Made by a program: the position numbers and the translations under genes. 64,000 nucleotides of DNA from Impatiens glandulifera. Its lineage: Eukaryota > Streptophyta > Magnoliopsida > Ericales > Balsaminaceae. Shown here in pieces: positions 14,141 through 25,845 of this stretch (its first letter is position 1; every line of letters begins with the position of its first letter). The stretch spans positions 1 through 64,000 of the forward strand of contig NW_025919560.1 of the NCBI RefSeq assembly GCF_907164915.1, written 5' to 3'. The notes under the pieces were generated by a model. The model was not told the origin of the DNA and did no database searches. It was given only the letters and a program-made list of their open reading frames with translations.

Positions 14141-16300
14141 TCGTGTTAAATTATATATATATATATACTCTCTTTATCATTAAGTATTAAATATCATTCT
14201 TATTAATCTCTACCTCACAATATTTGCATCAACTCTCTTTTACATTTTAATAGAAAAAAAAAATCTTATTATAGGCAGATGTGTTATTTATCTTATTAAA
14301 CACTTTACTCACAGTTGTAGTATATAATTGATGTAAAATCTCCATACAATCATTCAATTAACTAATTCAAAATTCTTAAAAATTAAAAATTAAAAAGAAG
14401 AAAAAATATATCACTTATATATATTAAGAGTTTTTTTTTTGTTTTTTTTATCCAAATTTTATAGTCTTATTTCTATTTACCATACAATCATTAAACATAT
14501 TTGATTTTATTAAATTTAAAATATAAAAAAAAACATTATAAATTAAATTTCAAAAAAATCATTTCTTTTATCAAACAATATTTCTAAAAACATATCAGCA
14601 TCAAACAAACTATAACATATTAAATTATTTTATCTTTAATTCTTTATTTTATTTTTATCAATAACTCAACATTTTTTAATTCAATCTCACCAGATTATTT
14701 AATTAATATAGATATATATATATATATATATATATAACTTAGATATATAATAATAATAATGTAAGTAAAATATAATATAGTTTAATTTGTTAATAATTAA
14801 CTAAGTTACAACAATACAAAATATTTATAAACAATTTCAATATTATGATAAATCAACAAATTAATATATAGTATATTTTAATTTGATAATATCTAATATA
14901 TTATTTAAATATACCACCTTTTATTTAAAAGTAAGCCAAGACTACAACCAATTGGTACACTAGTTATAATACCCCTAAGACTTTTTAAGTGGGCTATTAA
15001 GCCTAAAATACTACTCGGTATTGCAGTACTTATACCGACGACCATTGTTCCGTCCACATTTGCCTTCACTATTGAATTTTTTTTACTAGTGATAGCTGGC
15101 GGTGGCATGGACTGTATCCTATAAAATTTTAAGCTCTTGAAGATAGACTTTTCTGGATTTTACATCTTTGAAGAACTTGTCCAAATTTACTTACCCGTTG
15201 GTGCTCCAGCCTGATAATTGTAGCATTTCCGACATATTCTATTTGAAGAGTAATGATACGAAAGATTTGGAGCGAATAAGGCTCAAATGATGTTTCACCT
15301 TATAAATTTACATGTAACAATATTCCTCTAATTTTAAAACTTCTCTCTTCAACTTTTTATTATTTAAAAAAATTAATCAAATTTAAAATAAAAAAGTAAA
15401 ATATTTACAAATCATTTGAATAATCAATATATTATTTGATTGAGTTATTTCTTGTATATATATTGTAATTGCAATATTCCTTATAAATAATAATTTCTTT
15501 TATGATATAGTAATGTGTTATTGAGCTTTATTGAACATTTTATCTAACAATATTATAAAAAAAATCAACTTCTAACATTTTAAATTATAATCAATAGCAC
15601 TTCATTTAAATTGACTTCTCTAGTCACCATTGAAAAAGGAAACTCTTCTAAAAAAATCAAAAAAAATTATAATCAATAGCACTTCATTTTAAATTGACTT
15701 CTCTAGTCACCATTGAAAAAAGAAAATCTCCTTTCTTTAGACAAGACAGAAAATGAAGTTACGTGAAATCATAATTTTTCTTATTTATTTATACTTAATT
15801 TGCTTTTTATATTACGTTTCTATCATCCACAAATCATTAATTAATACCACAACTATAATTATAATTATAATTATAATTATAATTATAATTGTTAAGAAAT
15901 GCATATTCAAATAACATATCTTTTTAAATCTTTGATCTTCATTTCTTTCTAAATATTATATAAAATTTTAAAATTAGGATCAAGTTTTTCAAACTAAAAT
16001 GATAGTAGTCAAGCAATTTTCGTACCTAGATTTAAGCTTTAATTTTAATAGGTCGAATGTCTTATATATATCTAACTTCATACAAACTTATTGTGATTGT
16101 GAGTACTTAATATTCTATCTAATTTGTTGAGGAAAATTCTTTAAGCTATATATTAGAACAAAATTAATTTAATGAAACATAAAATTTTAATTTATAATAC
16201 ACCCTTAATTAAACATATTTTTGATAAAAAAAAAAATAATAATTAGAAACCCTAGCCGTTTTCATATTTTACAAATATCCGAATCTCAATATATACTCAG
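14141..16300. other. AT-rich intergenic DNA with short repeats
   Basis: No supportable gene. Visible structure: a short (TA)n near 14,710-14,735; a direct duplication of about 57 bp at 15,584-15,640 and 15,666-15,724 (offset 82 bp, word CACTTCATTT...AAATTGACTTC); and an (ATAATT)n microsatellite at about 15,850-15,892. A minus-strand open frame of 67 codons at 14,905-15,108 is listed separately. The rest is A/T-rich sequence in which I recognise nothing. Confidence 0.7.
14905..15240 (-). pseudogene. Possible exon remnants of an unidentified gene
   Basis: The minus strand here is less AT-rich than its surroundings. It contains an open frame of 67 codons (15,108 to 14,905) with a hydrophobic stretch around residues 22-38 (MVVGISTAIPSSILGLI). 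Upstream on the same strand a short open stretch ends at GG|GTAAGT (about 15,197), and TTTTATAG occurs just before the frame (about 15,117), so the two could be a splice donor and acceptor. I do not recognise the product. The small hydrophobic patch is only faintly like a membrane-permease segment. It may be chance. Nothing else of a gene is present around it. Confidence 0.2.
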
Positions 16301-16301
16301 A

Positions 16302-16505
16302 TATACCAAATGCGAGAAATAGCAAATGCGAGAAATAGAAAATGCGAGAAATACCAAATACGAGAAATACCAAATGCGAGAAATACATTTCTCGTAATTG
16401 AGCCAAATGCGAGAAATATCAAATGCGAGAAAATACATTTCTCGTAATTGAGCCAAATGCGAGAAATACCAAATGCGAGAAATACATTTCTCGTAATTGA
16501 GCGGA
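16302..16505. repeat. 16-bp minisatellite with embedded palindromes
   Basis: GCGAGAAAT (once ACGAGAAAT) starts at 16,312, 16,328, 16,344, 16,360 and 16,376, an exact 16-bp period with consensus AAATGCGAGAAATACC. It then passes into a ~50-bp higher unit in which the palindrome CGAGAAATACATTTCTCG and the word GTAATTGAGC are added, giving three palindromes at 16,377-16,394, 16,426-16,444 (one extra A) and 16,476-16,493. Each can form an 8-bp stem with a 2-3 nt loop. Open frames crossing the block are by-products of the repeat. Confidence 0.9.
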
Positions 16506-16626
16506 AAAACAGGCACGTGAGGGTATTACAGACTTTCACAAGACAAAAATGCCCTTTTTGCCAACTTTATCAACCGTGGGCCTTTTTTGGAATTAAACCT
16601 CGTATGAGGGCCATTTCATCAAATTT

Positions 16627-16805
16627 CCCCCTTAAGTGCTCCGATTAATCGAGGCAAGAGATTTCATTTCCGGTGAAGGAACTCCGACAAGAGCTTGTTC
16701 TTCCACTTTTGTGCATTTTATCTTCTTATTCTACATCTTTAGGTAATTGTTTAACTAGATGCGTTGTATAATTGTTTAGCTATTTAACTTTGGATTATTG
16801 TTTGA
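16627..16805 (+). repeat. Segment repeated in inverted orientation at 45.8 kb
   Basis: From CCTTAAGTGCTCCGATTAAT through GTGCATTTTATCTTC and TCTACATCTTTAG to TTGTTTAGCTATTTAA, this segment matches the reverse complement of 45,805-45,985 almost base for base apart from a few substitutions and one ~12-bp indel. The block is more GC-balanced than its surroundings. It has an exon-like left part followed by ATCTTTAG|GTAAT, which resembles a splice donor. It may be the 5' leader of a gene or transposon copied twice. No protein can be read from it. Confidence 0.8.
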
Positions 16806-17500
16806 TTATAAAATTGAGAAACAAATTAATTCACTTGATTATAAAAAGTAAGCACTCACGATTTATACCACCTTTAATTTGTTACCAGAGTATTATATAT
16901 TTGTGATTTTGTTACTGATCTTTTCTTATTTTCTTTTTGAAAGTAGTTTAAATTTGATCAAGAGTTTGTTTATGGTTGATAAAAAAATGTGATCTTATTT
17001 TCTTTCTACTTATTTTTTTAAATTCTAAAAAGTAATATTAAATCTTGCATGCACCATTAATTATGTTAGAAAAAGGTTAAATGGAGAAAATGGGAAAAAA
17101 TGAATGGATTCGATTAATAATTGGGTAGAGAAAAGGGATGAAAAGATCAAAAAGAGAGGAAGCAAATGGGAAAAAAAGAAAAAATCAAGAAGAAAAAGGT
17201 AAAATATTTAATTATGTAATTACTTAACATGAGATTGATTTGAATGTGTTTTGGATTTAGTTATATAAGTAGAAAATGTTGATAGGGGGTTAAACCGAGA
17301 AATTAAAATGGATTATTTTAGTAAAAAAAATAAAGTAAGGAATTGAGAAGGAAAATTAAAATTAAAAATATAAAAGAATGAAATTATGTAAAAAAAAATA
17401 AAAAATAAAATTTTAAGAAATTGATACTCATATATATAAAAGTTTAAAGTAATTCGGATTGTCGGGTCGATTTTTTGGTTAATTTTGCCATATATATATA
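16806..17500. other. AT-rich DNA with a purine-rich patch
   Basis: No gene is seen. 17,065-17,205 is almost entirely A and G on the plus strand. 17,275-17,420 is similar to 21,535-21,690 in the same orientation (shared words GGTTAAAC..AGAAATTAAAATG and AAATAAAGTAA). The remainder is featureless A/T-rich sequence. Confidence 0.6.
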
Positions 17501-17502
17501 TA

Positions 17503-17845
17503 TATGTAAGAGTAAATGTATACTTGTGTCTAATTGTGGGTTGATATGTCCATAAACTTAAAACGATTAAAATAAATTAAAATATATACAACCGTATTAA
17601 CCACTAGGTTAATAAGACTTATATTTTAAATTTAACACCAAATTTAATAAACTAGACATTCTTACAATATAAATTCAACTTTTTAACTAATTAATATATA
17701 TTAATAATAATAATGTTTAATTTCAAAGTGTTTGAATTGCAGAGTTTGTGATTAATTTGATATATTTGTAAGAGTAAATGTAATACTTGGGTCGGATTGT
17801 GGGTTGACCGCCATAACTTAAAACTGTAAAATAAAATAAAAAATA
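17503..17845 (+). repeat. Imperfect direct duplication, 261-bp offset
   Basis: TGTAAGAGTAAATGTA followed by ACTTG, ATTGTGGGTTGA, CCATAA and CTTAAAAC occurs at 17,505-17,580 and again at 17,768-17,840. The copies are direct and differ by a few substitutions and small indels. They lead into the purine-skewed minisatellite and may be its first, most diverged members. Confidence 0.7.
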
Positions 17846-17869
17846 TATATGTATGTTCGAACTTTGCAA

Positions 17870-19905
17870 CCTAAAAAAACAAATACAACTCTGTAATTAA
17901 GTGTGATTGAGATGTGGTTTGTCGCGGGATAATATGTCAGTAGACAATTAAAAATGGTTAAAAATATGATCAAAATATTTGATTGAGTGTGAGGTCACGA
18001 TACAAAATGTCATTGAGATTGGTGATTTGATTGGAATAGGTGGTTTGCCGAGTGATAATAAGTCGGTACAATTGAAAGTGGTTAAAAAATATGAATCAAA
18101 TATTTGATTAAGTGTGAGTTACGATGATTAATTGTCAATTGAGATTGGTGGTTTGTTTTCTTAGGGGAGAGAGACATGTTAAAGTGTGATTGGAATGTGA
18201 TTTTTCGAGAGATAGAAGATCGTAACAAAGGATCGTGAGGTCACGAGATTAGAGGTCGATTAAGATTGGTGGTTGGTTGCTGAGGATACGAGCATGGTGA
18301 TACTATATGATTGAGATGGTTCAAACAATTAGAGGTCGATTGGGATGGATGGTACAAATATGCGATGAAATTTGTGGTTAGGTAAATGACATTCACGACA
18401 TGGAAGGAGATGGTTTGTTGTTTGTTGATTTGACCGAAGTGAAAATGTAAGGTCACAGGATTAGAGGTCAATTAGGGGGGATAAAAATATAGAATGAGAT
18501 GGTTGGTTAGTCTAAGTGAGTATGCCACACAATGAGAAGTCGTTGGGGATTGGTGGGCCAAAGTGAGGGTAAAAGAGATTTGTAATGTACCAAGTGAAAG
18601 TTTAAGGTCATAGTGTGGAGATATCCGATTAGGGTGGATAAATGTGAAATGAGATGGGCTGGTCCAGTTGAAGTGAGGATAAATAAGTCGGATTGTTATT
18701 GTAAAATATGTGAGGAGATGAATGTTTTGTCCGAATGAAAGTAAAGTCTCGAAATGAGAGGTCGATTGAGATTAGTGGGATAAAATGTTGGAATGCGATG
18801 GTTTTGTGTAATCGATGTAAGTAAGGGTCACACTATGAGATGTCGATTGGGTAATTGATGGGTCAAAGTGAGGTAAAAGAAATTGGTAACAATTAGAGAT
18901 GGTTGATTATGACCGAAATGAAATTGTGTAAAGTTACACAATAAAGAGGAGATTAAGGGTGTGGTAAATGTGTGAATGAGATGAGTAGTTATTCGATAGT
19001 GAGGATAAAAGGTCTGGTGTAATTGTAAAATATGAGAGGAGATGTGGTCAATGAGATAAAGGTCAATTGGGAATTGGTGAACCAAAGTGAAGAGTAAAAA
19101 GAGATTGGTGAGGTTGTTAGATAGGCTCATTTAACCCGACATGAAAGTGTAAGGTCACATATGAAGAGGTCGATTAATTAGGGTGGATAAATGTGGAACT
19201 GATAAAATGGATGGTTAGCCGAATTGAAGATAAAGAATGTTGATTGTATAGTTGTAAAATAGTGGCAGAGAGATGAAGTGTTTGAGCGAAGTGAAGCAAG
19301 GTCCTTCGAGATGAGAGGTCAATTGGGCATTGATGAATAAAGGTGGAATGTAGAGGTCAATTGGCATGTAATAAACTGTGGAATTAAATGTATGTGTTAA
19401 TCGAAGTGAGGATAAAGAATGTCTGGTGGCATATTATAAATATGTGAGAATATAGTTGTTTGATGAAGTGAAAGTAATGTATTCGAGAGAATAAAGGTTG
19501 ATTGTGTTTGGTGGATAAATATAGAATGAAATGATTTTTGATTAGTCGAAGTGAAAGTAAGGTAAAGAGATAGATGTCGATTAGGAAAGAAAATTATATT
19601 GGTGGTTAAAATATACGAGAAGATTAGTTGTTTGATCGAAGTGAAAGTTAAGGTCACGAGATGAGAAGTCCGATTTGAATTGGTAAATGAATGTGGAATG
19701 AGATGATTGGTCAGTCTGAGTGCTTTAAGGTCACGAGATGAGATGTCAATTGAACATTGATTGGCTAAAGTGAGGGTAAAAAAGTGATTGGTAATATTTG
19801 AGATTTTTAATTTGACCAAAGTGAAAGTGTAAAGTTACGAGATGAGAAGTTTATTGGGAAAAAATATGTTATGAGATATGTGAGAAAATGAGTTGTTATA
19901 CCGAA
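17870..19905. repeat. Purine-skewed degenerate minisatellite, ~110-bp unit
   Basis: A loose tandem repeat whose core reads AAGGTCACGAGATGAGAGGT, CGATTGGGATTGGTGG, ATAAATGTGGAATGAGATGG and TCGAAGTGAAAGT. The core recurs at about 18,238, 18,450, 18,602, 18,728, 18,825, 18,930, 19,045, 19,150, 19,298, 19,485, 19,560, 19,648, 19,727 and 19,830. Spacing varies from about 75 to 210 bp and similarity between neighbours is moderate, so the array is old or noisy. The plus strand is strongly G+A and G-over-C rich throughout. Minus-strand open frames of 76-140 codons exist only because stop codons are rare in the complementary pyrimidine-rich strand. I see no promoter or gene. Confidence 0.85.
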
Positions 19906-20640
19906 ATGAATAAAATATGAAATTAGAGTAGTCTATTTTTTATTTAATATATTATTCATATTGATTAAAAATTTAAACATAATATTATAATTTTTTTTAT
20001 TAAATTTTTATTTTTATATTTGTATATGTGTACAATAGTTTGTATGAATCATTTTTATGAATCTTTTATTTAAATATTTTATTTATATTAATAAAATTTC
20101 ACTTTAATATATATATTATAATATTATTTTATTATATTTAAAATTTATTTTAATATAAATTAAATTATAAAATTATTTTATTTTAAGTATTTGTATTAAT
20201 TATCCCAAATAAAAATTAAAAGACCGTATAAATTCAATTATAACATAACATGTTAATTTAAATAATTCAAATAAATAATTAATTATAACTAAAAAAATAA
20301 AGTTAATATATTTGAATAATAAATATTACTTAATTTCGAAATATATCTCATATAATTAAATATTTTTAAAGAAAATTTATTCTATTGTTATATATATAAA
20401 CTAATTCTAAACAATTATTCTAAATAAATATATTAATTAATTTAAGTTAATATATTTTTCAATTTAATAAAATAAAAATATTATAATGTAATTTAATAAA
20501 GTAATGACAATAAAATTAAATGACATTTAAATTATAATTATATACAACTTAAATTATTTTATTTAAAAAAAATTAATTAATTATATTAATTAAAATAAAA
20601 TTATAAATAAAACTATAACATGCTATATTATATATATATA
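19906..20640. other. Extremely AT-rich DNA, nothing recognised
   Basis: Almost pure A/T with short runs and no open frame of interest. Around 20,130-20,195 a word series like that of the 145-bp repeat downstream (TTAAAATTTA, AATATAAATTAAATTAT) suggests one diverged outlying copy. Confidence 0.6.
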
Positions 20641-21095
20641 TATTTAAATTTTAATAGTAATAATTTATAAAATTATATTCATTTATAATTTTATTTTTTA
20701 TTAATAAAAGTTACTACTAATATATTTATAGTTTTTTAATATTTATTTTATTATATTTTAAAATTTAATTTAATAGAATTAAATTATTTCATTTTAAAAA
20801 GTATTATTAAATATAATATATATATATATATTAAAATTTTATTTTTTATTAAAAAAATTAATATTAATATATGTATAGTTTTTTAATATTTATTTTATTA
20901 TATTTCAAAATTTAATTTAGTATAAATTAAATTATTTCATTTAAAAAAAGTATTATTAATTATAATATTTAAATAAATAGAATTGTTTTATTAATAAAAT
21001 TTAATATTAATATATTTATAGTTTTTTAATATTTATTTATTATATTTTAAATTTTATTTAATTTCATATAAATTAAATTATTTCATTACAAAATA
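20641..21095 (+). repeat. ~145-bp AT-rich tandem repeat, three copies
   Basis: TATAGTTTTTTAATATTTAT starts at 20,727, 20,874 and 21,017 (periods 147 and 143). Each is followed by TTTAATTTAATATAAATTAAATTATTTCATT-like sequence and a short TA run. The last copy runs into the long (TA)n at 21.1 kb. Confidence 0.8.
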
Positions 21096-21097
21096 TA

Positions 21098-22156
<1,059 letters not shown>

Positions 22157-22165
22157 TATTTAGAA

Positions 22166-23020
22166 GAACTAATTCTCAAATCTCTGGTTTAACTCCCCAA
22201 TCTAACCTCCTTTATTTATTTATTTTTAAACTAATCTATTTTATTATTCAAATTTAGTTCTTTTATTTATTTTTATTTTTTAAATTTATTTATATTTAAA
22301 TTTATTATTATATATATATTTAAATTAATCTTTTTTTATTAAAATATCTAATTTTTTTATAAATTAGATTATTTATATTTTGATGTATATATTTACATTA
22401 TTATTTTTATTTTAAATTATTATTTTTATAATTATTATAATTATAGTTTTAATATATACATTTACATTTCAATTATTATTTATTATATTATAATAAATAT
22501 TCACCTTAATGATAAATAATTAATAAATACTAATATATTTTAACCATAATCATACCATATATAGTTTTACTTATGTTTTAATTATTTTTCTCAAATGCTT
22601 AATCTGATTATTTTTCAGATTATTTTTCAATTTATGTGGTGACACTTTGAACGTGTTTTTTTTATAATGCTTTTTTCATTATATTTAAACCATTCTCATT
22701 AATATAACATTTTTTAAAATAAAAATATAATGTAATATAAAATAATAATTAAAATGAAATATATATTAAAATATAAATAATTAAATTTATAAAAAAAAAA
22801 TAATTTAAATATAAATAATCAAATTTATAAAAATAATAATTTAAAAATATATATATATATATAATAAGTTTAAATCTAAAAATAAATTTAAAAAGTAAAA
22901 AAAAAAACAAAAAAAAATTGAGAATTTGAATAGTAAAGTAGGTTGGTTTGGAAATGAATAAACAAAATAGGTTAGTTTGGAAAATTGAACGTGAAACAAG
23001 GTTAGTTTGAGAATTAATTC
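22166..23020. mobile_element. Mutator-type MITE with long terminal inverted repeats
   Basis: An 855-bp element flanked by a perfect 9-bp target-site duplication TATTTAGAA (22,157-22,165 and 23,021-23,029), the duplication length typical of Mutator-like elements. The left end starts GAACTAATTCTCAAA and the right end, reverse-complemented, starts GAATTAATTCTCAAA. The inverted similarity continues inward for roughly 200 bp or more (AAACTAATCTATTTTATTATTCAAAT on the left, AAACCAACCTACTTTACTATTCAAAT on the right end's complement). The central part is A/T-rich with no open frame, so the element is non-autonomous and would need a transposase from elsewhere. Confidence 0.85.
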
Positions 23021-23029
23021 TATTTAGAA

Positions 23030-23739
23030 TTGGAGTTTTTAAAAAAATTTACATAAAGAAAAAAATAATGATTGTTCATAATTTTTGTAGAAGTGATAAT
23101 TATTTTTGATAAAAAAGACTTAGAGGGTATTAATATATATAAATAATTTTAAAAAAAAAAATTAATAAAGGATATTTTAGTATTTTAGTTATTGAAATAA
23201 GTAATATAATTGTTAAGAAGTGATTAATTGAAAATTTGATTTTATTTGGATTTTGTAAAAATCCTTTTTTTCTGTGAATTTTTTAAACAATCTAAACAAA
23301 ATAAATTTTTAAATCAATCATTTCTAAATAATCACGTCACTAATTTTATTAAGCAAAATATTAAAATATTCTATATTTTAAATTATTATTTTTTATTTTA
23401 TTTATATATATCAATATCTATTAGATTATTTTATCAAAAATAATCATTATCTTTTCAAAATTATCAATTATATTTTTCTCTTTTTAAATTAAACATAAAA
23501 AAAAAAAAAAAAAAACTCAATTCGAACGTGACCAAAGAGAACAAGACCATAGATCAACCAAAATTCAACATTCCACGTCATGATAAGACCATCTTAAGTT
23601 TGGTATAGTTGGACTTTGATTCAAAAAAAAATTCTTTAGACTACTTTCATTATTATATTTAATTAAATATCTAACTTCATCTCAACATTACTTTGACAAT
23701 AACGACAAACCTAATAGGCTTCAATAATATATATATATA
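23030..23739. other. AT-rich intergenic DNA
   Basis: No gene recognised. A 65-codon plus-strand open frame at 23,246-23,443 consists of Phe/Lys/Asn/Ile/Tyr-rich residues, as expected from random A/T-rich DNA. An A-rich run (A18-20) lies near 23,496-23,515. Confidence 0.6.
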
Positions 23740-25072
23740 GGGACGGATCTAGGAATTCGGGTTGGGGTGGGCTGAATTTAAATAATAAATTATATATATA
23801 TATAGACACTATATTATAATGTTTAAATAATTAAGTTGAGGTTTATGAGATTTTAAAGCATAAAACTCATCTAAAATAAAATCTTTATCTATAGCTTAGC
23901 TAAATCTCGTTAAATATAGAGAGTCAAGTAGTCTATTTTATTTTATTGAGAAGTTTCGTATTCTCCTCTTTATTGTTGAAAATGTTCGCTAAATTGTAGC
24001 GATAAAAACATATAATGTTAAAAAATATGAATCAATTTAGTCAACCTAACATAAATTTTGATCATCCATTTTTTATCAATTGTTGACCCAACTCAATAAA
24101 GGTAGAAACTTTCAAATTTGTGGAAACAGTTTTGTCGTTTCACTGAAATGAAGTTCGTTAATAAAATTTAGAGGAGAAAATTGAAAGATTTTCACTTAAT
24201 TGATTTTGAATTTTGGAGCACGTTAACAAAGTTTTCACTAGTTTGATGATTTTTAAAAAAATAAGGATATTAATGTCTTTTTTTCCAGCATATTTGATGT
24301 TGTATTTTTTATATTACCTATATATAATTTATTACAAAATATTATTTAAATAAATAACTTAATGTTAAACTCTCAAACTATGTTTATAATAAATTTTAAG
24401 ATAAATTCACTATTCAAATTAATTGATTAATTGAATATTTTATTAAACAAGAATTACAAAACTAAAGGAAAAAAACTAAGTAAATATTTTTTATCAAATA
24501 ATTAGAGTGTGCCAATGATTAAAAATATAATAAAAATTAATTAATGTTCTTACAAATTTTCAAGGTTGTACAATCAATACAAATTCAAATATACATAAAG
24601 TTAGTTATAAATATTATATACATAATTAAGTTAATGATAATACTAATTAAAAATATTAAATTAGAAAAGAAAATTAGAAGAAAAAAATATTAAGAAAAGA
24701 ATAGATTTTACCTCAGTAAGACATTAGAAAAATTAAGTATTATTAATTTAGATGAAAATAATTAGTGGAATATGAAATTAGTGAAATAAAATAATATAGG
24801 TATAATATTAGGGTATATATATGGAAACAACTTATAAATTAACTATAGAAGAAATAAGAATTAGGAAATTTGAATTTGAATTAGCAGGAGCAGTTTTTCA
24901 CATGTAACACTGTACACAAAATTATGGTACATGAAAGAACTAGAATTAGAAGAAACAAGTTGTTGACTTTCAGTTTATTTGATTTTATATATATAATACC
25001 TATATAATATAAAAAATTAAGAAAGTTAAGGGTGGGCTTAAGCCCACCTCAGCTCCTACCTTAATTCGTCTT
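23740..25072. mobile_element. Non-autonomous DNA transposon, ~1.33 kb
   Basis: The left end GGGACGGATCTAGGAATTCG followed by GGTGGGCT is mirrored at the right end by AGCCCACCTCAGCTCCTACC followed by TTAATTCGTC. Reverse-complemented, this gives GACGAATTAAGGTAGGAGC and GGTGGGCT, an imperfect inverted repeat of about 35 bp. Both ends abut TA dinucleotide runs, so the target-site duplication cannot be read. GGACGGATCTAGGA-type ends are common in plant repeats. The 1.3-kb interior is A/T-rich with no long frame. The superfamily is left open (hAT or Mutator-like are the candidates). Confidence 0.6.
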
Positions 25073-25097
25073 TATATATATATAACACATTCCATGC

Positions 25098-25586
25098 TTT
25101 ATTAGGTATTTATTTAATAAATATTTTATATTTATTCTATATAAAATATATTCTATATATTTAAATTTTAAAAAATATATATAGTTTTTTTGTTTAAAAT
25201 ATTTTATTTTAAATTATCATTAGTTTTAAGACTTATAGATAAGTTATATATATAAATTAAATTTATTAATATTATTAATGAAAATACTTAAACAATATTA
25301 ATGTTTAATTATATATATTTTTATTTAAAACATAAATAAAAAACATTTCAATATTTTAGTCGATAAATTATTTGATTTAATTATTAAAAAATATGTGAGA
25401 GAATGGTAAATTATTTTAATAACCCTCTACAAACAAGACCTTCCATTTTTTTTTATATTAAAATAAGAGTATAGCTAAATTATCTTAAACACTCGTACAT
25501 TCCTTTTCTTTAAAAAAATATAATGTTAAAACAGTTTTATTAGTTTTAGATGTTCTTTCCCTCAATGTTTTTAAGGTTCTACACGG
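25098..25586 (+). repeat. Segment duplicated at 43.28-43.75 kb
   Basis: A colinear match in the same orientation to 43,276-43,752. Shared words include TATTTATTTAATAAAT, TATTTATTCTATATAAAATA, ATATTATTAATGAAAA, TAAATTATTTGATTT and TTAGTTTTAG(A/T)TGTTCTTTCC. The copies differ by many substitutions and small indels. Neither copy has an open frame. It is probably a piece of an unclassified repeat. Confidence 0.75.
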
Positions 25587-25659
25587 TCGTGTGGCACAAT
25601 GTTCTAACTCTAGAGAAAGTTGTTTATATTATATGCACCACCAGCATATGTTGGAACTA

Positions 25660-25842
25660 AGAAATGTACATATCTTGTGTGGAGACATCCCTAATTTCTC
25701 ATTTCTCCTCCGTAGGTATATATATTAATTGTTAATATTTAATAATAATGATAGATTATTATTATTATTAAAATTATATGATATCTTCTAATTACATATT
25801 ATATTACAAATAAATTGGGGTTTCTTTCAAGGAAACTCCATA
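25660..25842 (+). repeat. Segment similar to 47.14-47.31 kb
   Basis: CTAAGAAATG(T/C)ACATAT, GGAG..CATCCCTAA, TATATATTAATTG and AAATTGGGGT followed by CAAGGAA(A/G)CTCCAT occur in the same order at 47,139-47,312. At 47 kb the sequence continues into a block that in this region is found only at 29.3 kb, so the 25.84-29.30 kb interval looks like an insertion relative to the 47-kb copy. Confidence 0.65.
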
Positions 25843-25845
25843 TCT

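Noticed and set aside
16286..16539. Two minus-strand frames rich in ISRIW/FLAF repeats
   Set aside because: Translations of the 16-bp minisatellite in two frames.
18241..19819. Minus-strand frames of 76-140 codons in the purine-rich block
   Set aside because: They are Thr/Ser/His/Phe/Leu-rich from pyrimidine-rich DNA, and frames differ from unit to unit. They are explained by strand asymmetry.
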